A stretch of 32,393 bases of DNA from Uruburuella suis. Its GTDB lineage: Bacteria; Pseudomonadota; Gammaproteobacteria; Burkholderiales; Neisseriaceae. Within the stretch, counting starts at the first letter, position 1. Each line of letters starts with the position of its first letter. Shown here in pieces: positions 23,180 through 30,841 of this stretch. The stretch spans positions 1 through 32,393 of the forward strand of contig NZ_SLXE01000029.1 in assembly GCF_004341385.1 (NCBI RefSeq). The letters are read 5' to 3'. Position numbers and translations under genes: made by a program. The notes under the pieces are model-generated. The model saw nothing but the letters and a program-made list of their open reading frames with translations. It was not told where the DNA came from and searched no databases.

Positions 23180-23713
23180 TTATTTCTTCTTAGCTTCTTT
23201 CATCACCACAACTTCGCCAACATAGCGAACACCTTTACCTTTATAAGGCTCCGGCGGACGGAAATTGCGGATTTCGGCAGCAACCTGACCAACAACCTGC
23301 TTGTCGGCACCGGTCAACACGATCTCGGTTTGAGACGGCGTTTGCACTGTAATACCTTCCGGCATTTCGTAAACGATGGGATGAGAAAAACCTAAAGACA
23401 AATTCAATGTTTTGCCCTGAGCTTGGGCGCGATAGCCCACGCCGATCAACTGAAGTTTTCTTTCAAAACCCTCAGACACACCTTTAACCATATTGGCAAC
23501 CAGTGCACGGACAGTGCCGGACATTGCACCTGAATGCTTGCTGTCATTAGTGGCAGCAAAAGTGATTTGACCGTCATTCAGCTCAACAGCTACATCGTCA
23601 GTCAGCGGAAATGACAACTCGCCATTTTTACCCTTAACTGTCAATTTATCCGTTCCGAATTTTACTTCTACGCCAGCAGGAACAGTTACTGGATTTTTCG
23701 CTACGCGAGACAT
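23180..23713 (-). CDS. rplF: 50S ribosomal protein L6
   Basis: L6 sits near the factor-binding site of the 50S subunit. The 177 residues show MSRVAKNPVTVPAGVEV, GTVRALVANMVKGVSEGFE, and the C-terminal RNFRPPEPYKGKGVRY. It follows rpsH by 14 bases. Confidence 0.98.
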   Translation of the reverse strand: MSRVAKNPVTVPAGVEVKFGTDKLTVKGKNGELSFPLTDDVAVELNDGQITFAATNDSKHSGAMSGTVRALVANMVKGVSEGFERKLQLIGVGYRAQAQGKTLNLSLGFSHPIVYEMPEGITVQTPSQTEIVLTGADKQVVGQVAAEIRNFRPPEPYKGKGVRYVGEVVVMKEAKKK

Positions 23714-23727
23714 CTAAACTCTCCCTA

Positions 23728-24120
23728 TCAGGCAACCACGCACAACAACTCACCACCAATGCCGGCTGCGCGGGCTTTGCGATCAGTCATTACGCCTTTT
23801 GAAGTACTAACGATAGCCACACCCAAACCGTTCATTACGGCGGGAATATCATTAGAGCCTTTGTAAACACGCAAGCCCGGACGGGATACGCGCTTAATTT
23901 GCTCAATCACAGGGCGACCTGCGTAGTATTTCAATTGAATTTCCAATACCGGTTTTGCATCAGCAGAAACCGCGAAGTCTTCGATATAGCCTTCTTCTTT
24001 CAAAACATTGGCAATTGCACATTTCAGTTTTGAAGAAGGCATCGCTACCGCAACCTTGCTTGCGCGTTGCGCATTGCGGATACGGGTCAACATATCGGAA
24101 ATAGGATCATGCATACTCAT
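23728..24120 (-). CDS. rpsH: 30S ribosomal protein S8
   Basis: S8 binds the central domain of 16S rRNA. In E. coli it also represses the spc group by binding near the rplE start, which I could not confirm here. The 130 residues start MSMHDPISDMLTRIRNAQRA and end GIGGELLCVVA. AGGAG lies eight bases before the ATG at 24120, which favours this start over the ATG two codons later. Confidence 0.98.
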   Translation of the reverse strand: MSMHDPISDMLTRIRNAQRASKVAVAMPSSKLKCAIANVLKEEGYIEDFAVSADAKPVLEIQLKYYAGRPVIEQIKRVSRPGLRVYKGSNDIPAVMNGLGVAIVSTSKGVMTDRKARAAGIGGELLCVVA

Positions 24121-24134
24121 ATATTCTACTCCTA

Positions 24135-24440
24135 TTACCAGCTGGCTTTAATCACACCCGGGATTTCACCACGCATGGCGATTTCACGGATTTTGGTACG
24201 ACCCAAACCGAATTTGCGGAAAGTGCCACGGGGACGACCGGTTAAAGCGCAACGGCGGCGCTGGCGAACCGGAGATGCATTGCGGGGAATGGCCTGGAAT
24301 TTCAGGCGAGCCTCGAAACGATCTTCGTCAGAAACGCTGGTGTCATTGATTACTGCAAAAATTGCCTCACGTTTGGCGGCATATTTTTTTGCCAATGCAG
24401 CACGCTTCAATTCGCGATTAATAAGTGCTTTCTTAGCCAT
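24135..24440 (-). CDS. rpsN: 30S ribosomal protein S14
   Basis: This 101-residue S14 is the long, zinc-free form: it has one Cys and no CxxC pairs, with the typical RFEARLKFQAIPRNASPVRQ and GLGRTKIREIAMRGEIPGV. L36 in the same cluster is, in contrast, the zinc-binding form. It starts two bases after rplE. Confidence 0.98.
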   Translation of the reverse strand: MAKKALINRELKRAALAKKYAAKREAIFAVINDTSVSDEDRFEARLKFQAIPRNASPVRQRRRCALTGRPRGTFRKFGLGRTKIREIAMRGEIPGVIKASW

Positions 24441-24442
24441 GA

Positions 24443-24982
24443 TTATCCTTTAAACGGAAACTTAAACAGCGACAGCAAAGCTTTGGCTTCTTCGTCGGTT
24501 TTTGCAGTAGTGGTCACAGTAATGTTCAAACCACGCAGCGCATCGATTTTATCGTATTCGATTTCCGGGAAAATGATTTGCTCGCGCACACCCATATTGT
24601 AGTTACCACGACCATCGAAAGACTTGCCGCTTACACCACGAAAGTCGCGTACACGCGGCAAAGCCACGGTTACCAGACGATCCAGGAATTCAAACATTTG
24701 ATCGCGACGCAAAGTTACCTTGCAGCCCACCGGATAGTTATCACGGATTTTAAAACCGGCAATGGATTTGCGCGCAACAGTTACCACAGGTTTTTGACCC
24801 GCAATTTTTTCCAAATCGGCAACAGCATGTTCCATTACTTTTTTATCAGCAACCGCTTCGCCCACGCCCATATTCAAAGTGATTTTTTCGATACGGGGCA
24901 CTTCCATAACTGATTTGTAGTTAAACTGCTTCATCAGCTCAGGAACCACAGTGCTGTTGTAAAACTCTCTTAAACGTGCCAT
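24443..24982 (-). CDS. rplE: 50S ribosomal protein L5
   Basis: L5 binds 5S rRNA and bridges to S13. The 179 residues include MARLREFYNSTVVPELMKQF, TLNMGVGEAVADKK, GVSGKSFDGRGNYNMGVREQ and a C-terminal LLSLFKFPFKG. It follows rplX by 14 bases. Confidence 0.98.
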   Translation of the reverse strand: MARLREFYNSTVVPELMKQFNYKSVMEVPRIEKITLNMGVGEAVADKKVMEHAVADLEKIAGQKPVVTVARKSIAGFKIRDNYPVGCKVTLRRDQMFEFLDRLVTVALPRVRDFRGVSGKSFDGRGNYNMGVREQIIFPEIEYDKIDALRGLNITVTTTAKTDEEAKALLSLFKFPFKG

Positions 24983-24996
24983 GTTATTTCAACTCC

Positions 24997-25320
24997 TTAC
25001 GCACCGATAACCGCACCGCTGGATTTAAAGACACGAACGCGTTTTACTTTGCCTTCGCCCTCTACCAACTTGATGCCTACACGATCGGCTTTTTTAGTTT
25101 CCGGATTGAAGATGGCAACGTTTGAAATGGCCAGAGGCATGTTTTTCAAAACGATACCGCCCTCAACGCCACGCATCGGATTTGGTTTTTGGTGACGTTT
25201 TGCAACGTTTACACCTTCCACCACGATTTTATCGCCCAATACGCGAACAACCTGGCCCTGTTTGCCTTTATCTTTACCGGCAATTACGATCACTTGATCG
25301 CCTTTAATCAGCTTATTCAT
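24997..25320 (-). CDS. rplX: 50S ribosomal protein L24
   Basis: L24 starts 50S assembly at the 5' end of 23S rRNA. The 107-residue reading from the ATG at 25320 (MNKLIKGDQVIVIAGKDKGKQG) has GAGAGG six bases before it. A TTG two codons earlier would overlap that Shine-Dalgarno site, so I reject it. The KOW motif and the KPNPMRGVEGGI segment are clear. It follows rplN by 12 bases. Confidence 0.97.
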   Translation of the reverse strand: MNKLIKGDQVIVIAGKDKGKQGQVVRVLGDKIVVEGVNVAKRHQKPNPMRGVEGGIVLKNMPLAISNVAIFNPETKKADRVGIKLVEGEGKVKRVRVFKSSGAVIGA

Positions 25321-25332
25321 CGCCAACCTCTC

Positions 25333-25701
25333 TTACAACACTTCAGGTGCTAATGAAACGATTTTCATGAAGCGCTCAGTGCGCAATTCACGAGTAACCG
25401 GGCCAAAAATACGGGTACCCAAGGGCTCCAATTTATTGTTCAACAATACAGCTGCATTGTTGTCAAATTTAATCAGCGCACCATCGGGACGACGCACACC
25501 TTTTGCAGTGCGAACAACTACTGCATTGTATACATCACCCTTTTTTACACGGCCGCGTGGCGCTGCATCTTTAACCGCCACTTTGATAATGTCGCCAACA
25601 GAAGCGTAGCGACGCTTGGAGCCGCCTAAAACTTTGATGCACATTACACGGCGCGCACCAGAGTTATCAGCCACATCCAAGATGGTCTGCATTTGAATCA
25701 T
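25333..25701 (-). CDS. rplN: 50S ribosomal protein L14
   Basis: L14 sits at the intersubunit face and contacts 16S rRNA. The 122 residues match exactly the family length, with MIQMQTILDVADNSGARRVM and NNKLEPLGTRIFGPVTREL. It opens the spc group after a 223-base spacer. AAAGG lies ahead of the ATG. Confidence 0.98.
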   Translation of the reverse strand: MIQMQTILDVADNSGARRVMCIKVLGGSKRRYASVGDIIKVAVKDAAPRGRVKKGDVYNAVVVRTAKGVRRPDGALIKFDNNAAVLLNNKLEPLGTRIFGPVTRELRTERFMKIVSLAPEVL

Positions 25702-25924
25702 GTTAATACCTTTAAATAAACCAACTTAATTTACCACTTTCAGACGGCGTTTAAATCTACTGCCATATGCCGCCTGAAACCGCTAACGGTTCCAGTAAAC
25801 CAGTCTTGGACCCCGAAGGGAAGAACTTTCAGAAAGAAGCTGAAAGATAAGAAACGAAGTTTACAGGCTTTTTTTAGCTCCTGCAAGACTTCGTTTCTTT
25901 TTCAAGCGTTAGCTGTCGTAAAAA
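25702..25924 (-). other. Hairpin-rich spacer between the S10 and spc groups
   Basis: No gene is present. Read in the direction of transcription it holds a 17-base-pair imperfect stem (25897-25851), a CTTTCAG/CTGAAAG hairpin (25846-25826) and a CCC(TTCG)GGG tetraloop hairpin (25820-25811). After these come AACCG(TTAG)CGGTT (25791-25778) and a degenerate DUS pair, TTTCAGGCGGC with GCCGTCTGAAA (25779-25738). It may combine an S10 terminator or processing site with the spc leader. I could not identify a convincing promoter in it. Confidence 0.6.
25851..25897. terminator. Long stem-loop after rpsQ
   Basis: GAAACGAAGTTTACAGG pairs with CCTGCAAGACTTCGTTTC around a 12-base T-rich loop. On the plus strand it is followed by TTTTTC, and on the minus strand by TTATCTTTC. 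It begins 27 bases beyond the rpsQ stop codon. It could terminate or attenuate transcription between the S10 and spc groups, or be a double-strand RNase site. Confidence 0.55.
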
Positions 25925-26188
25925 TTAAACAGTACGCGCTTTCTCTACCAGCTCTTGCACTACCCAAGACTTGGTTTTTGACAACGGGCGGGTTTCTGCA
26001 ATCACCACGATGTCGCCAACGCCGTATTGATTTTGCTCGTCATGAGCATGAATCTTGGTCGAGCGGCGGATAATTTTACCGTAGAGCGGGTGCTTCACTT
26101 TACGCTCAACCAGCACGGTAACGGTTTTATCCATTTTATCGCTAACCACTTTGCCCTGCAAAGTACGAACATTTTTCACTTCGCTCAT
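25925..26188 (-). CDS. rpsQ: 30S ribosomal protein S17
   Basis: An 87-residue primary 16S rRNA binding protein with RTLQGKVVSDKMDKTVTVLVER, KIHAHDEQNQYGVGD and ETRPLSKTKSW. Its ATG shares one base with the rpmC stop codon (TAATG), so translation is coupled. It is the last gene of the S10 group. Confidence 0.98.
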   Translation of the reverse strand: MSEVKNVRTLQGKVVSDKMDKTVTVLVERKVKHPLYGKIIRRSTKIHAHDEQNQYGVGDIVVIAETRPLSKTKSWVVQELVEKARTV

Positions 26189-26379
26189 TACTTGGCACCT
26201 TTTTCAGTTAAAACGGTTTTAATACGAGCAATGTCACGGCGTACTTTTTTCAATTCACTGGCTTTTGCCAATTGGCCGGTTGCATGCTGCATACGCAGGC
26301 CGAATTGTGCTTTCAGCAAATCAAGCAAATCGGCATTCAATTGCTCAACAGATTTGTCTTTCAATTCATTTGCTTTCAT
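26188..26379 (-). CDS. rpmC: 50S ribosomal protein L29
   Basis: A 63-residue helical protein at the exit tunnel, with MKANELKDKSVEQLNADLLD and a C-terminal VRRDIARIKTVLTEKGAK. It shares one base with both its neighbours, rplP and rpsQ. Confidence 0.98.
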   Translation of the reverse strand: MKANELKDKSVEQLNADLLDLLKAQFGLRMQHATGQLAKASELKKVRRDIARIKTVLTEKGAK

Positions 26380-26795
26380 TATTGACCTACCTGTCTTACA
26401 ACAAACACAGTCGGAATCGGCAGTTTGGCAGCAGCCAAAGTGAAGGCTTCACGTGCCAACGCTTCCGGCACGCCGTCCATTTCGTACAATACTTTGCCGG
26501 GTTTCACTTCAGCAACATAGTACTCAACGGAGCCTTTACCGCCACCCATACGCACTTGAATCGGTTTTTCAGTAATCGGTTTATCCGGGAACACGCGAAT
26601 CCAAATACGGCCGCCACGTTTAATATGACGGGTCATGGTACGACGGGCAGCTTCGATTTGACGGGCAGTCAAACGACCACGGCCTACGGCTTTCAAGCCG
26701 AATTCGCCGAAACTAACTTTATTACCGCGGGTAGCAATGCCGGTGTTGCGGCCTTTATGTTGCTTGCGGTATTTCATTCTAGTTGGCTGCAGCAT
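26379..26795 (-). CDS. rplP: 50S ribosomal protein L16
   Basis: L16 lies near the peptidyl transferase centre and the A-site tRNA. The family N-terminus MLQPTRMKYRKQHKGRNTG sets the start at 26795, giving 138 residues. The open frame runs 23 codons further into rpsC but has no support. AGGTGG precedes the ATG, which overlaps the end of rpsC by 17 bases. Confidence 0.98.
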   Translation of the reverse strand: MLQPTRMKYRKQHKGRNTGIATRGNKVSFGEFGLKAVGRGRLTARQIEAARRTMTRHIKRGGRIWIRVFPDKPITEKPIQVRMGGGKGSVEYYVAEVKPGKVLYEMDGVPEALAREAFTLAAAKLPIPTVFVVRQVGQ

Positions 26796-27477
26796 GACGA
26801 CCACCTGCCTTTCTTTGTCTCTTTTCTTGCTCAGGCTTGGCTTGAGCCTTATCGGTGCCTTCACCGGTGTAAACCCAAACTTTCAAACCCAACACACCAT
26901 AGGTGGTGTGTGCTTCGCTGGTTGCGTAATCCACATTTGCACGCAGAGTATGCAAGGGCACACGGCCTTCGCGATACCATTCGCTGCGGGCAATGTCCGC
27001 ACCATTCAGACGGCCTGAAGTCATGATTTTGATGCCTTTGGCACCAACACGCATGGCGTTTTGCATGGCACGCTTCATAGCACGACGGAATTGAACGCGT
27101 TTTTCCAATTGCTGGGCAATACCGTCGGCAATGATTTGCGCATCCAGCTCAGGCTTGCGGATTTCTTCGATGTTGACATGCACAGGCACACCCATCAAGG
27201 CTTGCAGATCGCGTTTCAACACTTCGATGTCTTCGCCTTTTTTACCAATCACCACACCCGGGCGGGCTGAATGAATGGTAATGCGGGCAGACTTGGCCGG
27301 ACGCTCAATCACGACACGACCAACAGAGGCATTTGCCAGGCGTTTGCGCAAGTAGTCGCGAACATCAATGTCTTGCTTCAAAACAGTAGAAAATTCGTTG
27401 CTTTTGGCAAACCATTTAGAAGACCAGTCTTTGGTCACCGCCAGGCGAAAGCCTGTAGGGTTAATCTTTTGTCCCAT
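26779..27477 (-). CDS. rpsC: 30S ribosomal protein S3
   Basis: S3 forms the mRNA entry of the 30S subunit. The 232 residues include MGQKINPTGFRLAVTKDWSS, the KH domain RPGVVIGKKGEDIEVLKRDL, and GVLGLKVWVYTGE near the C-terminus, followed by a basic tail. A DUS (27005-27014) lies inside the gene and encodes Gly-Arg-Leu-Asn. It follows rplV by nine bases. Confidence 0.98.
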   Translation of the reverse strand: MGQKINPTGFRLAVTKDWSSKWFAKSNEFSTVLKQDIDVRDYLRKRLANASVGRVVIERPAKSARITIHSARPGVVIGKKGEDIEVLKRDLQALMGVPVHVNIEEIRKPELDAQIIADGIAQQLEKRVQFRRAMKRAMQNAMRVGAKGIKIMTSGRLNGADIARSEWYREGRVPLHTLRANVDYATSEAHTTYGVLGLKVWVYTGEGTDKAQAKPEQEKRQRKAGGRHAAAN

Positions 27478-27486
27478 AGCTTTTCC

Positions 27487-27816
27487 TTAGTTACCCACTG
27501 TCACATTGATATGACAAGTTTGTTTTTCAATGCGGTTACCGCGACCTTTGGCACGAGCTTGAAAGCGTTTGAGGCTGGGGCCTTTATCCACAAAAATGGT
27601 GACCACTTTCAATTCGTCGATATCGGCGCCTTCATTATGCTCTGCATTTGCAATAGCAGATTCCAGCACTTTTTTAATCAACTCAGCACCTTTTTTGGGG
27701 CTGAACGCCAAGATGTTCAAGGCTTGGGCAACGTCTTTGCCGCGAATCAGATCTGCCACCAGGCGAGCCTTTTGTGCAGAGATGCGGGCGTTTTTATGTT
27801 GTGCATTAACTCTCAT
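27487..27816 (-). CDS. rplV: 50S ribosomal protein L22
   Basis: L22 lines the exit tunnel. The 109 residues include ARISAQKARLVADLIRGKDV, LESAIANAEHN and the tunnel hairpin region GPSLKRFQARAKGRGNRIEKQ. It follows rpsS by eight bases. Confidence 0.98.
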   Translation of the reverse strand: MRVNAQHKNARISAQKARLVADLIRGKDVAQALNILAFSPKKGAELIKKVLESAIANAEHNEGADIDELKVVTIFVDKGPSLKRFQARAKGRGNRIEKQTCHINVTVGN

Positions 27817-27824
27817 GATTCACC

Positions 27825-28103
27825 TTATTTCTTTTTAGCCTTTTTATCGGCCAAGTGGCCTTTAAAGGTACGGGTCAATGAGAACTCGCCTAATTTATGG
27901 CCAACCATGTTGTCGCTGATAAATACCGGCACATGGGTGCGGCCATTGTGTACAGCGATGGTCAAACCGATAAAATCGGGCAGAATGGTAGAACGACGCG
28001 ACCAAGTTTTAATCGGGCGCTTATCGCTGCTTGCACGAGCCGCATCTACTTTTTTCAGCAAATGCAGGTCTACATATGGGCCTTTTTTCAATGAACGAGC
28101 CAT
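27825..28103 (-). CDS. rpsS: 30S ribosomal protein S19
   Basis: A 92-residue protein of the 30S head, with MARSLKKGPYVDLHLLKKV, TWSRRSTILPDFIGLTIAVH and HKLGEFSLTRTFKGH. It follows rplB by five bases. Confidence 0.98.
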   Translation of the reverse strand: MARSLKKGPYVDLHLLKKVDAARASSDKRPIKTWSRRSTILPDFIGLTIAVHNGRTHVPVFISDNMVGHKLGEFSLTRTFKGHLADKKAKKK

Positions 28104-28108
28104 ATCAA

Positions 28109-28942
28109 TTAACCTTTATTTGAGTAACGGCGGCGAACAATCATATTGTCCGTGCGTTTGTTGTTACGGGTACGGTAACCTTTAGCAGGTGTGCCCCACG
28201 GGCTAACCGGTTCACGAGCTTCACCGGTACGGCCTTCACCACCACCATGGGGGTGATCAACCGGGTTCATCACCACACCGCGTACGGTCGGGCGAATACC
28301 GCGCCAACGATTGGCACCGGCTTTACCGATTTTTTTCAGGCTCTGCTCTTCATTGCCCACCTCACCGATGGTCGCGCGGCAATCCACATGGATTTTACGC
28401 ACCTCACCTGAGCGCAAACGCACTTGAGCGTAGATACCTTCTTTGGCCAGCAAAACAGCAGATGCACCGGCTGAACGCGCAATTTGCGCACCTTTGCCCG
28501 GCTTCATCTCGATGCAGTGAATGGTTGTACCCACCGGAATATTGCGAATCGGCAAGGCATTGCCTGCTTTAATTGCGGCTTCTGCACCAGACACCAACAC
28601 GGCACCGGCTTGAATGCCGCGCGGCGCAATAATGTAACGACGCTCGCCATCGGCATAGCACAACAGTGCGATAAACGCCGTACGGTTCGGATCATACTCG
28701 ATACGCTCGACTTTAGCGGGAATGCCGTCTTTGTTGCGCTTGAAATCCACTACGCGGTAATGCTGCTTGTGACCACCGCCTTTATGACGGGTGGTAATGT
28801 GGCCGTTGTTGTTGCGGCCGGCAGTAGTGTTTTTCTTTTCAACCAGCGGTGCATACGGTGCACCTTTATGCAAACCTTCTGCTACAACGCGAACCATGCC
28901 GCGACGACCAGCAGAGGTAGGCTTCATTTTTACGATAGCCAT
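28109..28942 (-). CDS. rplB: 50S ribosomal protein L2
   Basis: L2 is needed for subunit joining and peptidyl transfer. The 277 residues show the N-terminal KMKPTSAGRRGMVRVV, the central GAQIARSAGASAVLLAKEG and the highly conserved VMNPVDHPHGGGEGR with the functional histidine. It follows rplW by five bases. Confidence 0.98.
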   Translation of the reverse strand: MAIVKMKPTSAGRRGMVRVVAEGLHKGAPYAPLVEKKNTTAGRNNNGHITTRHKGGGHKQHYRVVDFKRNKDGIPAKVERIEYDPNRTAFIALLCYADGERRYIIAPRGIQAGAVLVSGAEAAIKAGNALPIRNIPVGTTIHCIEMKPGKGAQIARSAGASAVLLAKEGIYAQVRLRSGEVRKIHVDCRATIGEVGNEEQSLKKIGKAGANRWRGIRPTVRGVVMNPVDHPHGGGEGRTGEAREPVSPWGTPAKGYRTRNNKRTDNMIVRRRYSNKG

Positions 28943-28947
28943 TGTAC

Positions 28948-29262
28948 TTATTCCTTATCTGCGGCTGCAGCAATGGCTTCCACGTCGATCTGTTGACCGG
29001 CTGCCAGGCTCACATAAGCTTTTTTCACATCGCTGCGGCGACCGATCGTACGACCAAAGCGTTTTACTTTACCTTTGGTGATCACGGTGGTCACAGAAGC
29101 CACTTCGACATCAAACAACAACTCAACTGCAGCTTTGATTTCCTGCTTGGTTGCATTGGGCAACACTTTGAATGTCATTTGATTACGTTTTTCAGCCAAC
29201 AGGTTGCTCTTTTCAGAAACAACAGGAGCCAAAATTACTTGCATCAGGCGTTGTTGATTCAT
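28948..29262 (-). CDS. rplW: 50S ribosomal protein L23
   Basis: L23 is the docking site for SRP and trigger factor at the exit tunnel. I place the start at the ATG at 29262 (MNQQRLMQVILAPVVSEKSN, 104 residues). It has GAGGAG eight bases upstream and forms an ATGA overlap with the rplD stop codon. The ATG two codons earlier is only two bases from the Shine-Dalgarno site. The VKKAYVSLAAGQ segment closes the fold. Confidence 0.95.
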   Translation of the reverse strand: MNQQRLMQVILAPVVSEKSNLLAEKRNQMTFKVLPNATKQEIKAAVELLFDVEVASVTTVITKGKVKRFGRTIGRRSDVKKAYVSLAAGQQIDVEAIAAAADKE

Positions 29263-29879
29263 ACCCATTGCTCCTCTAACTGTGCAACCGCATCTTTAGT
29301 GATCACGACTTTTTTGTAGCGCAAGAGGCTGTAGGGATCAGCTTGCTGTGCTTCCAAAACCATAACGTTGGGCAGGTTGCGTGAAGACAGGTATACGTTT
29401 TCATCCAATTGCTTGGTAATAAACAACACTTGCTCCAAACCCAAATTTTTCACTTGCTCGGCGAATTCTTTGGTTTTCGGCGTTGCAGCAGACAATTCAT
29501 CAATCACAAACAAGCGTTCATCACGCACCAATTGCGACAGAATTGAAGCCATACCGGCACGATACATCTTACGGTTCACTTTTTGGGTGAAGTTTTCAGA
29601 CGGCTTATTCGGGAAAGCACGGCCACCGCTACGCCAAATCGGAGAAGAAGTCATACCGGAACGCGCGCGGCCGGTGCCTTTTTGGCGCCACGGCTTTTTG
29701 GTAGAGTGTTTTACTTCTGCACGGGTTTTCTGCGCACGGTTACCTGAGCGGGCGTTTGCCAAAAAGGCAGTAACCAGCTGGTGCACCAACGCTTCATTGT
29801 ATTCACGGGCAAACAGTGCATCAGAAGCATTCAAGCTGCCTGATACTTGGCCTTTTGCATCAATAACTTTCAATTCCAT
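29259..29879 (-). CDS. rplD: 50S ribosomal protein L4
   Basis: L4 lines the exit tunnel. In E. coli it also represses the S10 group. The 206 residues include NARSGNRAQKTRAEVKHSTK, KPWRQKGTGRARSGMTSSPIWRSGG (the tunnel loop) and the C-terminal LLRYKKVVITKDAVAQLEE. A DUS core (29595-29604) within the gene encodes Pro-Ser-Glu-Asn. It shares one base with the rplC stop codon. Confidence 0.98.
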   Translation of the reverse strand: MELKVIDAKGQVSGSLNASDALFAREYNEALVHQLVTAFLANARSGNRAQKTRAEVKHSTKKPWRQKGTGRARSGMTSSPIWRSGGRAFPNKPSENFTQKVNRKMYRAGMASILSQLVRDERLFVIDELSAATPKTKEFAEQVKNLGLEQVLFITKQLDENVYLSSRNLPNVMVLEAQQADPYSLLRYKKVVITKDAVAQLEEQWV

Positions 29880-30523
29880 TACGCACCTACTTTCACGCTA
29901 GGACGCACTACAACGTCGCTATTAACGGAACCGGGCACAGCACCTTTTACCAACAACAATTGGCGCTCTGCATCTACACGCACAACCTCCAGGCACTGAA
30001 CAGTAGCCTTGGTGTTGCCATACTGACCGGCCATACGCTTACCCGGAAACACACGACCCGGATCTTGCGCCTGACCGATAGAGCCGGGCACGCGATGCGA
30101 ACGCGAGTTACCGTGAGAAGCACGTTGCGAACCGAAATTGTGACGCTTAATGGTGCCTGAAAAACCTTTACCTTTGGAGGTACCGGTTACATCCACCAAT
30201 TGACCGGCTTCAAACATGGCAACAGTGATTTCATCACCAGCCTTGAGCTCGCCCAATTTTTCTTCAGTCAAAGCAAACTCAACCAAACCGCGACCGGCTT
30301 CCACACCTGCTTTTGCAAAGTGGCCGGCTTCAGTTTGAGAAACACGATTGGCTTTTTTCTGACCAAAGGTAACTTGAACGGCCACATAGCCGTCAGTATC
30401 TTTGGATTTTACTTGCGTGACGCGGTTAGCAGACATATCCAACACGGTTACCGGAACAGATGCACCTTGTTCGTTAAACACGCGGGTCATACCCACTTTG
30501 CGCCCAACCAGACCTAAAGTCAT
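29879..30523 (-). CDS. rplC: 50S ribosomal protein L3
   Basis: L3 is an early 23S rRNA binding protein. The start at 30523 (MTLGLVGRKVGMTRVFNEQG, 214 residues) has AAAGGA ahead of it, and an 18-codon upstream extension has no support. The central loop reads GSQRASHGNSRSHRVPGSIG and MAGQYGNTKATVQ. Here it is the first gene of its transcript, with its own promoter and a leader of about 80 bases, because ligE separates it from rpsJ. Confidence 0.98.
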   Translation of the reverse strand: MTLGLVGRKVGMTRVFNEQGASVPVTVLDMSANRVTQVKSKDTDGYVAVQVTFGQKKANRVSQTEAGHFAKAGVEAGRGLVEFALTEEKLGELKAGDEITVAMFEAGQLVDVTGTSKGKGFSGTIKRHNFGSQRASHGNSRSHRVPGSIGQAQDPGRVFPGKRMAGQYGNTKATVQCLEVVRVDAERQLLLVKGAVPGSVNSDVVVRPSVKVGA

Positions 30524-30584
30524 GATTATTTTCCTTTTAGTAAAGGGGTCAGCTACGATTGGCCGACCATTGGACAAAATAAAC

Positions 30585-30605
30585 GCTTGGCACGAAATGC
30601 CAAGC
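30585..30605 (-). promoter_or_regulatory. Stem-loop at the 5' end of the rplC leader
   Basis: GCTTGGCA and TGCCAAGC form an 8-base-pair stem with a 5-base loop. On the minus strand it begins about where transcription from the promoter at 30611-30640 would start, and it is followed by GTTTATTTTG. It may stabilise the 5' end of the mRNA or act as an attenuator of the ribosomal genes. Confidence 0.55.
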
Positions 30606-30610
30606 CCTGA

Positions 30611-30640
30611 ACTATACTATAAAAACCCATCGCTTTTCAA
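30611..30640 (-). promoter_or_regulatory. Promoter of the rplC-rpsQ group
   Basis: On the minus strand TTGAAA (30640-30635) and TATAGT (30616-30611) are 18 bases apart, a good sigma-70 promoter, about 90 bases ahead of the rplC ATG. It gives the S10 group a start separate from rpsJ. Confidence 0.75.
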
Positions 30641-30796
30641 GAAAAATCTTGCCCTTAGCTTTTGCAGCCATCATTTTTGCGACATTGCTGTCCGGCATCC
30701 TGCCTTTGTATGCCGCCCAAATTAATATGCAATCTTCCGCGCCATCCGTTTGTTGTTTATTCTCATTGGATTTAATACTTTATTTTTCAGACGGCC

Positions 30797-30802
30797 TATA
30801 AT
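30797..30802 (+). promoter_or_regulatory. -10 element of ligE abutting a DUS
   Basis: A perfect TATAAT starts directly after the DUS TTCAGACGGCC (30786-30796), 39 bases ahead of the ligE ATG. No consensus -35 is visible at 16-18 bases upstream. Confidence 0.5.
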
Positions 30803-30841
30803 AATATCTATAGAAACTATAAACACAAAACGGGGAATATT

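Noticed and set aside
26265..27026. 253-codon open frame on the plus strand opposite rplP and rpsC
   Set aside because: Fully antisense to ribosomal protein genes with intact families.
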